Assembly (NCBI RefSeq): GCF_022201045.2
Contig: NC_068561.1
Coordinates: forward strand, 24,496,501 to 24,560,500
Reading direction: 5' to 3'
Origin: Citrus sinensis
Taxonomy: Eukaryota > Streptophyta > Magnoliopsida > Sapindales > Rutaceae
Length of the DNA: 64,000 nucleotides
The position numbers and the translations under genes were made by a program. Below, one piece after another: positions 1-32,977 of this stretch (position 1 is the stretch's first letter; each line of letters begins with the position of its first letter). Under the pieces are notes generated by a model. The model worked only from the letters and a program-made list of their open reading frames with translations. It was not told the DNA's origin and did not search any database.

Positions 1-736
1 CAACCACAGGTGGCCTTTGGATCCAAAGGCCAGCAGCCTCCCTCCCAGACAATTCCGGATTGGAACAACCTTCTCTCTATATATATATATTGAGGAGGAC
101 GCTATAGTTTTTAGAAATTATGTCAATAAATAGCTAATTTGCATAATGATAGAATGAAAATATGACAATAAATCAAGTTTTTACAATGAGAAAAGCAACA
201 AATCCTCAGGCCTCGGCAAGCAAACAAACACATTCTCAAAATTTGTTTCTATCTTAGTCGTCATAGCCTCTTGGACACATGAAATATGTGGCTACTCTAC
301 ACGTCTCGTGAACCAACAGGACCCAACGATCCCCCACTGCTAATTGGATACCAACAAAGGAACAAACTCAAGAAATGTAAAACCAAAATCAAAGACAAAA
401 GCATATTGTAATAATATGACTGCTGAGTCTCCAAATTTACCTATCAATTCTTTTTGAGCTGTTTGGCGTGATAATTAACAAGTAAACCTAAAATTCACGG
501 CTCCTAATTTTTCTATTTGCAGTTGACTGGTTTTTGCATGAATACCTTGAAGAGCCCTTCAGTTTGTCTGGCTATAAATACAGCTTCATTATAAGCTTGT
601 TGTTACCTCAAGAGGCCAAAACAATTTAAAGGGTTAATAATTATTTCTCTCATAGCTGGAGAAAAGCTTATATTAGGCTACTTATAAAAAGAAACTTGTA
701 TGTATGCTCAACCTTTCTCAGAGCCGAGAGTGAAGA
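1..736. other. Upstream intergenic region with promoter of the Ole e 1 gene
   Basis: I see no gene in this stretch. It is AT-rich and has a short TA run near 80-90. Two TATA-like boxes lie on the plus strand, TATAAATA at 573-580 and TATAAAA at 683-689. The second is about 50 bp before the ATG at 737, a tight but possible distance; the first would give a leader of roughly 130 bases. Which one is used cannot be told from sequence. Confidence 0.5.
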
Positions 737-2024
737 ATGAAAATGTCTTGGTTTTACTTAATATTCTTTCTCAGTTTCATAATTGGTAACCTGGAGGCTG
801 AAAGCAATCATCATGAGAAGAGGCATCCATCTGCTGTTGTCGTTGGTACTGTGTACTGCGACACATGCTTCCAGGATAATTTCTCAAAGGCCAGCCACTT
901 CATTTCAGGTTCATTTACACATTTTTTTTTTATTCTTTTTACAGTTTTGTGTGTTTCTCTTTTGTTCTTGTGGGCTGAAATTTTGATGGTGTTTGTCTCC
1001 AGGCGCTTCTGTTGCTGTAGAATGCAAAGATGAGACTTCAAAACCAAGTTTCCGCCAAGAAGTGAAGACTGATGAGCATGGAGAGTTCAAAGTTGATTTG
1101 CCTTTCTCAGTTAGCAAACATGTCAAGAAAATCAACCGATGTTCGGTGAAATTAATCAACAGCAGTGAGCCTTATTGTGGTGTGGCATCAACAGCAACTT
1201 CATCTTCACTTCACCTGAAATCAAGAAAGCAGGGGATTCACATATTTTCAGCAGGATTTTTCACCTTCAAGCCACTAAAGCAACCAAACCTATGCAACCA
1301 AAAACCAAGCCTGGAAAATTCTACATCCTTAAACTCGGAGGAAGCTTCACTTCCTCCATTTGATAGCCCGTCAACATTTCCACCTCCAATTCAAGATCCA
1401 ACAATGCCGGAGTTTCCTTCAATGCCTCAGCTACCACGACTGCCAGCATTGCCTCAACTTCCACCTCTGCCATCTCTTCCAGGACTCCCATTCCTTCCTC
1501 CAATGCCTGGAAAGACTCCCGAAAAAAAACCTGAGGAAATTTCCAGGGAAACAAAACTATCAGAAGAGAAGCTAGGTCCACCTAGACTTTTCGATATTCC
1601 TCCATTGCCCCCAATCCCTTTTCTGCCCCCGATATCAATCCTTCCTCCGAACCCGCTCCAGCCGCCTTCTCCGGTTTTGCCTCCGAACCCCTTACAGCCG
1701 CCGCCGCTTTTTCCACCCAACCCCTTACAGCCGCCGCCGCTCTTTCCACCGAACCCCTTACAGCCGCCGCCATCTCCATTGATTCCTTTGCCACCAGTTC
1801 CAGGACTAACTCCACCGCCGCCGCTCTTTCCACCGAACCCCTTACAGCCGCCGCCGCTCTTTCCACCAAACCCTCTGCTGCCACCGCCATCTCCATTGAT
1901 TCCTTTGCCACCAGTTCCAGGACTAACTCCACCGCCACCATTTCCATTTCCTCTGCCTCCATTCCCGCCTCTCTCCCCTGGAATTCCTCCAGCATCTTCT
2001 TCTCCGAAGAATCCTTCTCCTTGA
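737..2024 (+). CDS. Ole e 1-domain, proline-rich extensin-like secreted protein
   Basis: Two exons, 737-908 and 1003-2024, joined across a GT-AG intron that splits a Gly codon, give 397 aa. Residues 1-22 form a hydrophobic signal peptide (MKMSWFYLIFFLSFIIG...). Residues ~33-135 look like a Pollen Ole e 1/extensin domain: VVVGTVYCDTC at the start, then a VAVEC strand, a D-E-H-G-E-F-K-V turn, and later Cys residues in RCSVKL and EPYCGV. Residues ~145-397 are almost pure Pro/Leu/Phe with PPNPLQPPP-like units, including a 39-aa block present twice. Family members are cell-wall proteins; a structural role here is inferred. No SPPPP extensin motif dominates, so it is closer to the Ole e 1 proline-rich group than to classical extensins. 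AATAAA at 2059-2064 is a likely poly(A) signal. Confidence 0.88.
1700..1960 (+). repeat. 117 bp in-frame tandem duplication in the proline-rich tail
   Basis: The segment starting CATCTCCATTGATTCC occurs at 1771 and again at 1888, an exact offset of 117 bp (39 codons). It is flanked by repeated units encoding LFPPNPLQPPP. The reading frame is kept, so this is a length-variable coding minisatellite in the proline-rich domain. Confidence 0.85.
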
Positions 2025-2058
2025 TTGAATCCTATGTCTGTCCATGTATAATTTCTCT

Positions 2059-2064
2059 AATAAA
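2059..2064 (+). terminator. Putative poly(A) signal of the Ole e 1 gene
   Basis: AATAAA lies 35 bp after the stop codon at 2024, in T-rich DNA. Confidence 0.5.
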
Positions 2065-2979
2065 CCATTCAAATTTCCCATTTTTAAGGCTTTTTATGGC
2101 GTTATGTTCTGTGCCTGTTTCCTATAATATTTTGAAAAAAAGTAGGACACGGGAGTATTTTACTTTAGAATAAAGTGGAGTTCTAGTCATCTGACAGGCT
2201 TTCCCTGTAAATTCTTCCTTCATTATTGTCATTGTAATTTGATTGTGGTCACATTATGTGGGCTTTTTAATTGCAGCATTATAATCCGGGGAGATAAGAT
2301 TAAGGTCTCTGCTTATAGTAATTAAGCTAGTGCTAATGTTTCAGTTTTAGCCCAGGATCCCTCCTGATATGAGATTCTTCCGAGTAAATTTCAAGGTCAA
2401 CATTTAAAAGAGATAAATCTCAATCATATACCTAGATTAATACACGTGGTAAAAAAATTCTTAATTAAAAGCAGCAGAGTATTGAAATCAGGAGAAAATA
2501 CTAATTTTACCACCTTCAAAGCTTAAAATTTGCAAAGCAATTATCGCTTTATTAGAAAGTATGTTGAGGAATTAAGTTAATGGGTCATTTGAAAGTGAAG
2601 CAGTAGTGCCGGGGACCAGCTAATCACCCACCCACGCATGTTCTGATTCTGAAGACGTCCCTTTCCAAAGAGGATTGCTAGCTTTTCTTGTAAGAACTTG
2701 CAGTATTTAGAACTACACTGGATTCCTCTTATAGGATCTAAACATTTTTCTAATCCAGTCCATGTGGTAGTTTAGACTGGACTAGACTGAACCTTATATT
2801 TCCATGTGAGCCCCTTGCTCCATTACGAAACAGACGATGTACATTTTAAAAATAAAAAGATCATACGAGATCATACTTACTTAGCAAGTTAGTAATGGTA
2901 ATCATGTTTCCAAGTGACTTCCAATACACACACACACACATGTCTTAGTCAAGCACCTTCAATTAAAATACTAAAGTGT
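2065..2979. other. Intergenic, no gene seen
   Basis: AT-rich DNA between the Ole e 1 gene and the serpin remnant. Only simple sequence stands out: a short CA run near 2928-2940 and a GATCATAC doublet near 2861-2878. No ORF with recognisable homology is present. Confidence 0.5.
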
Positions 2980-4135
2980 AAATTCTACCTTCAAGAAACT
3001 CAGCGGAGGTCCGATCTTGTCCTTTATCAGTGGTGTTTGGATTAAGGAAGGTCTCAAACTGAAGTCTTCTTTTGAAGAGATTGTCAACGAAGTGTACAAA
3101 GCCATAGCACTTCGTGAATAAGGTATTGCTATTTCATTTCCTTTTGACTTTTGCACATTATATTGGCTAATGATGCATGCCTCGTAATATTTAATAATTA
3201 AAAGGAATATATTAGTTGTAATGAAGACTGCATCTTCATTTGACTTCTTACTGTATAAGTCTCTCATCTCTGGCCATCTTTCAAGCTTTATATAGAATAA
3301 TTAGTGTAGTCTCTGATAATTAAATTTCATTTCATGCTCTTATTCCTGTGGACTGATCAAGTGATAGATGAAATTAATTCATGGGCCAAGAAGTCAACCA
3401 AAGGGCTGATAAAAATTTGCTCCCACGAGACTGTCTTAAAGGAAGAGAGGAAAAAAAACTCTCTCATTCTTGCAAATGCACTGTACTTCAAAGAAGCTTG
3501 GCTAAAAAATTTGATGCCTCAGAGAACTGAACACAAACATTTCCATCTCCTCAATGGCCAAACTATTCAAGTTCCCTTCATGACTAGCCAGGAACCTGCA
3601 ACCCCATCTTTACGTCGCCTTCGATGGCACAAAATCCTGAAAATTCCATACCAAAATGGTAGCAGGCAATTTGCCATGTACTTTTTTCTCCCAGATACAT
3701 TCCATGACCTGAAGAATTTGAAAATAGGTTTAAGTCCAGTCCCGGATTCTTCAATCAGCGATTCAAGTTACAATATGAGGACCCGCGTGATTTTTGGATT
3801 ACGAAATTCAAGTTTTCATTTGAGTTTGAAGCTTCAGAAACAATGAAAGAACTGGGATTGGATCTTCCTTTCAAGGATGTTAATGAGATTACAGAAATGG
3901 TCGATCCTTCAGAGGGACATTTCGTGCGAAAATGTACCATAAGGTTTTTATTGAAGTTAATGAAGAAAGCACTGAAGCTGCTGCGAGCAATGCTGTTATA
4001 GCGGTAGCGCAATGTGCAAGGTATCCAATTCCAAGCTTTGTTGCAGATCATCCATTAATGTTCATGATCAGGGAAGAGACATCAAATGCTGTGTTCTTTC
4101 TTGGTGCTCTGCTGAACCCACTATCGGAATCTTGA
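2980..4135 (+). pseudogene. Serpin (plant serpin-ZX type) pseudogene
   Basis: Plus-strand pieces match plant serpins in the right order. At 2980-3118, SGGPILSFISGVWI and FEEIVNEVYKA correspond to the middle of the first half and end in TAA at 3119. From ~3346, INSWAKKSTKGLIK, LILANALYFKEAW, FHLLNGQTIQVPFM and FAMYFFLPD follow. The frame then shifts near 3740 (FKFSFEFEASETMKELGL) and again near 3930 ([16 protein letters not shown], the hinge before the reactive-centre loop, then [13 protein letters not shown] and GALLNP to the stop at 4135). The N-terminal ~80 residues are absent. An in-frame stop, two frameshifts and a missing start make an active inhibitor impossible from this copy. Intact serpins trap proteases through the loop; no function is proposed here. 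Confidence 0.88.
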
Positions 4136-5489
4136 ATTTGAGAAAGGATTTGAAAAATGAAATCAAACTAATTAAGCTTTGATTTAATTGTATGCTTTAA
4201 TTCAAGAATAACTCGACAAAGTATGGTAAGGATATTGTATCCTTTCTGATATTTGTACACTACTCATTCAATATAAAAAAAAAAATGCTATATCTATGTA
4301 AAACGCACTCAATAATGAAATTATTACAATATAATTTGATTATCCGTTTGTTGTGGACAAAACTTTTGCACTTATAGATCTTAACTCTTTATAAAGGAAA
4401 AAGAAAATCGTGGACCTTGGATCCCATTGTTTCTTCTTGAAAACAAATTAAATTCAAATACCATTGTCACCCCCACTGATTTACATTTTAGCATATTCGC
4501 TTTCAAAGGCCGTGCAAAAGGTGCGAGGTGGGTTGAAATCCTTGTTGACTTAAAAAAAAAACAAAAAATTGAATGGGGTTATTTGAACCCATTAAGATAT
4601 TCATTATACTCAGTTACTTAATAAATCCATCATCAGAATTTGAAATTTTATATTTTACTTAACAAACCTATATCTTAATACTTATTATATACCCTTATTG
4701 AATAAAACTATTATAATTTATACAAATTTTTTTTCATGGCTTCATCATCTTTTCTATTTCTCTACGATTATTTATGAATCTGTCTCCACCATTACAAATG
4801 TTAAAGGTTTCACTCTCATATTCATTTTTTTTTTTTCCATCGTTGTTTCTTGCCCCATTAAGCTTTGAATGTATTTTTATAAATCACACCAAATAACAAA
4901 ATCTTTCTCTGCCATATATTTACACTATTATATTCTCAAACATGTATATAGAAATCATGACCCAAAAACCCACCCGATAAATAAGAAATTGGGTTACGAA
5001 GAACATTTTACATAATTTCAACTACCTTCAATCTTTATTCCAGTAGCACGTGAGAAATAAAATTCAAATTGTATCATCTTTAAACTTAGCAGCAAGGCCA
5101 GGTCAAGCAAGCAAACAATTGTTGTTCCTGTTGCACTTTCCTTCTTTCATTGACAAAGAACATGCTTTAAGTTGTTATTTTTTGGGATTCTAATTAATTC
5201 AGTACCCATTGAACATGATCCAATTAGTACCCATTGAACAAACCAAGAGAACAATATAAACGAAATCAAGATGGGAAGCGTTAATTTTTTTGGTTATTTA
5301 ACCACATTATCATTTCTACAATTGTAATATATTTATGGGACGTCTTAGTAATAATAATAATAATAATAATAAAATCCTTTGAACGGTGGATTTAGTGATT
5401 ATTTTGATAGTTATAATAGACTCACCGAAAAAGAAATTATTTTTTAATTATCCATTTATTGGTAAATTATCAAAATTTTAAAACACAAA
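4136..5489. other. Intergenic repeat-rich DNA, no gene seen
   Basis: Very AT-rich with homopolymer runs and an (AAT)n microsatellite at 5348-5371. One copy of a dispersed repeat beginning GGGGTTATTTGAACCC lies at ~4573-4720 (listed separately). No coding homology is visible on either strand. Confidence 0.5.
4573..4720 (+). repeat. Dispersed 'GGTTATTTGAAC' repeat, copy 1
   Basis: This ~150 bp stretch starts with GGGGTTATTTGAACCCAT, continues with an ATAAATCCATCATCAGA-like part and then TTTTACTTAACAAACCTA. The same series recurs at ~8045-8190 in the same direction. The leading motif also occurs near 44189 and, inverted, near 45972. It looks like the terminal part of a mobile-element family; no target duplication was found for this copy. 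Confidence 0.55.
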
Positions 5490-6113
5490 GGTACTGGAGT
5501 TTTAAAGAACCGATAAGAGTAGAGTAAAAAAAAAAAAATTCAAACTGGAACTAAAACTCTCGTTCCAAGTCCTTCAAATAGTTTTTTTTTTAATTATTAT
5601 TTTTTAAAATTATCTTGCAAAATCTAACTTTTTCTTCTTTTTTTTAATTTTCTCACATCCTGTTAAATCATGCCGCCTGGCACTATTTTAATATTAAAAA
5701 ATGTTAATAGCTTTTCCGATTCAGTTCTAGTTTTAAAGAAAAAGATACTGAACCAGAACCAAAATATCAAATTTCAAATTCCACAAATATGATTTTTTTT
5801 TTTTTGAAGTTTGCTGATTTTAGTTTTACAATGTTATGGTACAATAGATTGTTTATATGGCCAAATTTATTATCTTATTATTTTACTATAATTATAGTTT
5901 TAGTTTTAATCGTAACTAATAGATGTAGTTGTAATTGTAATTATTCTTATAATTAATTTAAGGCATCTGTTGGATAATAAATAAGTAATTTTATAAATTC
6001 TAACATTCATAATCCAATAGATGAGTTACCCACAATAGTTGGAACTCAAATGCTGCGATCACTTGTATTTTTTGTGTATTTTTTTTTAACAATTACAATT
6101 GTAAAGATTGTTA
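5490..6113 (+). repeat. ~620 bp direct repeat, copy 1
   Basis: Starts GGTACTGGAG and ends GTAAAGATTGTTA. It matches 6581-7200 along its whole length at clear but diverged identity. Shared landmarks in the same order are GTTAAATCATG followed by a GCATGGCACT-like motif, CAAATATGATTTTTTTTTTT, ACAATGTTATGG, TTTATATGGCC, GATAATAAATAAGTAATTTT and TTGTAAAGATTGTTA. No ORF of note lies inside. The element class is not recognised with certainty. Confidence 0.75.
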
Positions 6114-6580
6114 TTCCACATAACTGTTAGAAAATGAGCAATCTGTTACTTTAATTCAAATCACAAGGAATTCAACAACACAAACGATAAGTCGTTTTTA
6201 TGGAACCAAAAAAGACGACAACATATGGACGAGTGGTTTATGATCAAAATGTAAACCGCGGTTCATCAGTGTATGTAGCGACACATACTATTTAGGCATG
6301 TTGGTTGTACAAATAAGGAGGAGAGGGGCATCATCCGCCATTTGTTCTGTTTAATCAAGGCTTGTCGTTTGTCTTTATACCCATAAACAACAGGTCATCT
6401 TGAACTCGTCAGCCAATTACGATATTTTTAATTTATTATTGTCGTTGTTATTGGTGTTGTTGTAGATGTTATTGTTATTAGTAATAATGAAGCTGGCGGC
6501 TAAATGCTAATTAGATGTGGGCAACTGCTCGATTTGGTTTGGTATTAGGCGAAACCAAAAATTTAGATTTGGTTTGGTTT
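6114..6580. other. Spacer between the two direct-repeat copies
   Basis: About 470 bp with no gene. Its end (6528-6585) carries repeated GGTTTGGT-type motifs, which are common in subterminal parts of plant non-autonomous DNA transposons; this link is only suggestive. Confidence 0.4.
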
Positions 6581-7200
6581 GGTACTGAAATCTAAAGAAC
6601 TGATAAGAATAGAACAAAAAAGTAAAACAAAATTGCATAGGTACCAAAATTCTCAGTCCAGTCCTTCATTTATTTATGAATTTTTTAAAAATTATCTTAC
6701 AAAATTTAGCCTTTTTAAAAAATTTTTTTTATCACATTCTGTTAAATCATGTCGCATGGCACTGCTTCAATATAAAAAAATAGTTAATTTTTTTCCTTAA
6801 TCAGCTCTGGTTTTGAGGGAAAAAAATACCAAATTGGAACCTGAAAATTGAATTTTATATTTAACAAATATGATTTTTTTTTTTTAAGTTTGTGGATTGC
6901 ACAATGTTATGGCTTAACGGGGATGTTTATATGGCCGAAGTTTATTATCTTGTTATTTTATTATAATCATAACTATAATTTTATTTGTAATTAATAGTTG
7001 TAGTTATAATCGTAATTATTGTTATAATTACTATTAAAATTGAGAACGCATTTATTGGATGATAAATAAGTAATTTTACGAACTGTAAAATTAATAATCT
7101 AATCGATGAGTGATCTACAGTAGTTGAAACTTAAATACTACCATCACTTGTATTTTTGTACATTTCTTTTTTAAAATAATTATAATTGTAAAGATTGTTA
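6581..7200 (+). repeat. ~620 bp direct repeat, copy 2
   Basis: Second copy of the sequence at 5490-6113, same orientation, 1091 bp downstream. It starts GGTACTGAAATCTAAAGAAC and ends TTGTAAAGATTGTTA. Divergence between copies is visible throughout, so the duplication or double insertion is not recent. Confidence 0.75.
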
Positions 7201-9764
7201 GTCTCTGTAACAATTAACGAGTAATATCTTACTTTTAAAGTTCTACGTCTTGTTTGTCGTCTGCATTGTGGAATTACTTGTGATTGGTGAGCTGGTTCGC
7301 CCCCATTTTTGGCTTTTCTTACCCCTAGGTTTTTTATGAGTGGTGCTAATAATTTCACCCCACTTTTTGTACAATAGTCCCCACAAAAATAAACAAATTA
7401 TTTTCAATGTAGTGGGGGGGTGTATTGTGTTTTAACTTTTTCTTTTTTTTTTTCAGACACGGGGGGGCGTAGGATAATACAGATGGGCGGCTCCTTGGCG
7501 TTGGTACATTTTTTACAACTTTTTTACAACAGACAGTAGACTATTGTTTATTTTCAAACACACTCAATTTTGGGCTAATATATTTTTCTAGGTGTTGGGC
7601 TATTGGCACCCCGCTGGTCACTTCATCAAATCCCTCTCCAGTCTCCAGTTACATTTATTTTATTTCAGAAAATATCCTCTCTTTTTTAATATACTCTTTT
7701 AGTTTTTAATTTATTTTTATTTTTAGTGTTAAAACTTAAAATAATAATCTACTATTTTTCTTTTTTTTTTGTTAATTTTATTATTATCCTACACACAAAT
7801 TAAAATTTTTTCTAAGTGATAAATTTATGAATGTCAATCATTGACTTAAATTATACATATTTTTATTTATAATTTGAAAGTAATTTTAAGTGAAAAAAAT
7901 TTAGTCAAATAGGAAAATAACAATAGATTGCAATCTATTTTGGTAAGATAGGAAGTGACATATAGAAAATTAGAAAAGGGAAGATTAATTATGAATACAA
8001 GTAATTTGTCCAAAAAAATTAAGTGTGTTTAATTCTTGTGTGAGGTTATTTGAACACACTAAATTACTCGCTACACCCATTTAGTAAATAAACCCACCGT
8101 TAAGTTTTGAAATTTTAAATTTTACTTAACAAACCTACCTAAACGCCCAATGTACTCTTATTGAACCCAATTATTATAAATATATATATTTTTACTCATT
8201 AAATTCATTTAAAATAAAAAAATGATTAGATTTATTAAATTGAAAACTAAAAGATTATACAGAATATAAACAATGCTCTCAATTATATATTTTGGAGCAA
8301 AAGTTGCAAAGTGCGGTAAGCAAAGCCAAAGCAAAATGGCTGGAGCAGCTAATAACGGTAGAAAGGGAGAGCCCTAGTCAAGTCGTCTACTACTTGATTT
8401 TGGGAAAGAAGTGATAATTATATCACTGTCTTTTATTTGGAAGTTGGATGTATATGCTACTCAAAGCGGCTGTGCTAGGAACATAATTAGATGTCTGCCA
8501 AAAAAACTTTGGTATTAATGAAAATAAAATCCAATATCTAGTATTTCAATCTGAAAAGTCTCCAGTATTTCCTTCAATTGATTCTTCCTTTGTCTTCCTC
8601 GAGTTTAATATTGACGAGAAAGCCAAGGGAAATCAATAAAGAGTATCAATTTAGGGTTTAAGAAAAATAACATAAAGTTGAATGTAAAATGGGTTTAAGG
8701 AGTAATTTTATTTTAAAACTACATTTTAATGTCTAAATTGTAATTTATTTTAAGAATATCTTAATAATTAAAATTTACTTTTAAGATGAATTTAATAAAT
8801 AGTTTGGTGGATCCAAATAATCATGTTCTCAATTATTAATTAGCCTTAACTGTAATTTTTGTTGAACTGAAGTTTTATAAGAATAACGATGAATGCCAAT
8901 TTATAAGAACAATGAAAGGGGTCATTTATGTAAGCGTAAGGCCCCATATCACATTTAAGTTAAAATATAATCCAATACAGTATGCTTGCTGTCAACCAAT
9001 AATTTAAACTCTTATACTCACGAGGGATTATGCCAGTTAGATTAATTAATATCCATTCTTTAATAAGTTTAGCATTCAAATTTCTTACCATATATATATA
9101 TATTAGTTATAATTTTTATTTTTCTATCTTTTCAGTTCGAACAACTTTACTTTGTTTATCTTATTTTATTAGTTATATGACTGTTAGGATAAATGTTTGT
9201 TTAATCTACATATTTTGGGTTAAGTGCTTATTTAGTTTTTATATTTTTAAAAATACCTAAAAACACTTTTACTGTTTAATATGAGACACTCATGTCTTTA
9301 TATTTCCATTATTTTTACAATGATAGCCTTACTATAAGCAATGTTTGATAAATTTACAATGATCTTACTAATAATTATTTATAAAAATTAATTTATCAAA
9401 TTAATCCTAAAAATAAACAATAAAAATTTAATTTATCAAATTAATCCTAAAAATAAATAATAAATAATTACATTTATTTTTATCTTACTTTATGGTTAAT
9501 TAAAGGAGCAAAAAATATTAAAAAAATCTAAAGAAAAAGAGACAAGGAGAATCTCTTTTTCTTTCCCCTTTTTTTGAGATATTAATTTTTTTTAATACTT
9601 TACAATTAGATAACTACTGATAGTACATTAAATGACTATTGATATTTATAATCAGATTATTATTAGAACTAGTTTATATTAAATCTTAATAAGCACTGTC
9701 TAATTTTTCTACTCTCGCTAATAATAGAGGGATATTTATTCCATTTATATTTTGTAAATGACTC
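7201..9764. other. Intergenic, no gene seen
   Basis: AT-rich DNA with poly(T), poly(A) and G-run tracts (for example near 7410 and 7460). It contains copy 2 of the dispersed 'GGTTATTTGAAC' repeat (8045-8190). Short ORFs here have no recognisable family signature and unbroken codon usage is not evident. Confidence 0.5.
8045..8190 (+). repeat. Dispersed 'GGTTATTTGAAC' repeat, copy 2
   Basis: Begins AGGTTATTTGAACACACT, then CACCCATTTAGTAAATAAAC and TTTTACTTAACAAACCTACC. It aligns with 4573-4720 in the same orientation, about 3.47 kb away. Confidence 0.55.
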
Positions 9765-9772
9765 AGATTTTC

Positions 9773-10477
9773 TAGAGCTGGCAAAATTTGACACGACCCG
9801 ATTACTCGACACGAACACGACATAAATAAATGGGTATGGGTCGTCAAATTTAACACGATTATTAAATGGGTCGGGTCCGGGTCAACATGATTTTTTTCCG
9901 TGTCGGGTTTGGGTTAAAATTCTTGACCCATTTACCCGATCAATGACCCGATTATATTTTCTATTTTAAAATAATTTACATATTCTTATAATTAAAACTC
10001 AAATATTAGAGATGGTTTTCTTTTTTTTATTCTTTAAAAGGGTGAATATAAACACAATGTTTTATTTATAAAATTTTACATACATTTAGAGCTTCAATAG
10101 TGTAAATGTGTAAAAATTGATAGACATGTATATTTTATAATATTGATATATAATATTATATATATATATATATAAAATTAAAACCTCAATAGTGTACATG
10201 TGTAATATATTGGTAGATATGTATATTTTATAATATCGATAAATTATGCATGTATGTATGTATGCATGATAGTGTGTAAATATTTGATGTAACTTTTGTT
10301 CAATATATAGATATTAAACGAGTTATTGGGTAACCCGATTATTTTTCTGTATCGGGTTTGGGTCTCAATATTTTGACACGATTATTAAATGGGTCGGATT
10401 TGGATCGACCTAAATTTGACACGACACGAAACTGACACGACACGAACACGACCCGATGACCCATTTTGCCAGCTCTA
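9773..10477. mobile_element. Non-autonomous hAT-type DNA transposon (705 bp)
   Basis: The element begins TAGAGCTGGCAAAAT and ends with the inverted sequence ATTTTGCCAGCTCTA. It is flanked by a perfect 8 bp direct repeat, AGATTTTC, at 9765-9772 and 10478-10485. An 8 bp target duplication and short terminal inverted repeats are the hAT signature. Both subterminal regions are packed with GACACGA and GGGTCGGGT-type short motifs in both orientations, as transposase-binding regions of hAT elements often are. There is no transposase ORF. The AT-rich centre holds an internal duplication (repeated ATGTATATTTTATAATAT near 10127 and 10218). Confidence 0.92.
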
Positions 10478-10485
10478 AGATTTTC

Positions 10486-11236
10486 TATCATCAATAATAT
10501 TTGGGAAATATTTAATAGGATATGAAAAAGATTGCTTCTATTTAATTATTCTTCAATTAAAGGAGGAATTGAATTCTTACAGCTCAGCACTTGGCCAAAG
10601 GCCGATTGCCCTTTTTCGTTTCCTTGGAAGAGAAGCAATTACTAAAGTGGGTATAACTTTCAGATACCCAAAGTTTTTTAATTTTCTCAATTAACCTATA
10701 TTTTTCCATTAATATTAAATAAGTCCTAAAACCACATTATAATAACTAGGGTACCCTTGTGATAACAACAACAAATACAAATTAAAAACAATTGAATTGA
10801 CCTATTTAATCCACGAGTGTTGACCTATTTAATCCAAATCTTGCATTTTCATGTTTCTAGATAGTTTGAAATAGATAAAAATAAAGCTATAAACACTGTT
10901 TTAATTTTTGTCCTGCATCCTATATGCATGCAATTTCTTTTCACACACCTTTGTACAAAAGGGTATTGAAGTATTTTTATTATGGTTAGCGACCTATTTG
11001 ATACAAATATAAAAATTATGTACCATAAAATAATAAATAAGTTTTAAGGGATCCAGACGCAACTAGCTATTCCACTTTGTACATTCCCCCCGTTCCTCTC
11101 TTTTCTCTTCACCGCCTTTAAGTTTAAACACATAGCACGTATTCTCTCTCCACCATATAAAAGCCAAATAACACGCCTTAAACATTTCCATGTTCACTCA
11201 TCTCGCGCACTAAAAAGTCCTTTTGTACCAAAAACA
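10486..11236. promoter_or_regulatory. Upstream region of BIG
   Basis: No gene is seen here. TATAAAA at 11156-11162 precedes the BIG start codon (11237) by 75 bp, followed by AAGCCAAATAACACG and a C/T-rich leader. The hAT element ends 760 bp upstream of the ATG, so it may lie within or close to the promoter. Confidence 0.5.
11156..11162 (+). promoter_or_regulatory. TATA box of BIG
   Basis: TATAAAA on the plus strand, 75 bp before the start codon, would put initiation near 11185-11195 with a short leader of ~45 bases. Inferred from position only. Confidence 0.5.
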
Positions 11237-32546
<21,310 letters not shown>

Positions 32547-32648
32547 GGAATTCGGCAAAATTGGGAGCATGTTATGTGTTGTATTTTACAGTATTTTTCT
32601 AGCGTTCCCTGCAAAAACTGAGTAATACAATCTTGGTATTTTCCCATG

Positions 32649-32654
32649 AATAAA
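32649..32654 (+). terminator. Putative poly(A) signal of BIG
   Basis: AATAAA about 100 bp after the BIG stop codon, in the 431 bp gap between the convergent BIG and IMP3 stop codons. Confidence 0.5.
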
Positions 32655-32977
32655 TGGGCTTTGAAAATCTATCCATTGAACGCATATTTGCTCCTTGTCC
32701 TTGGTAATCAAAACTTTGTTCCAGGAAGAATTTTGTGTTAGAACATATGAGTGAAGTCAATGATAATGTGACAAACTTTGCTGGTGATGGTACAATCGTG
32801 TTATATGTACAAACAAAATACAAACTTTTCTTGGGAATGCTACTCGGATGCTCACTATTTCTGGCAACAGAGAATTGACAAGAAGATAACTTTTAATTGC
32901 CCATATGAACATCCTACAACATGAAATTCAAACAAAAATGTTCAGAAACAAAAGAAAACACAGATCTTAATGGGTCT

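Noticed and set aside
1321..1995. Minus-strand ORFs rich in Glu/Ala/Gly opposite the proline-rich exon
   Set aside because: They are the mirror of Pro codons in a well-supported plus-strand exon; no start context or homology.
5490..7200. Idea that the two 620 bp repeats are LTRs of one retrotransposon
   Set aside because: No TG...CA ends, only ~470 bp between them, and no primer-binding site, polypurine tract or gag/pol sequence.
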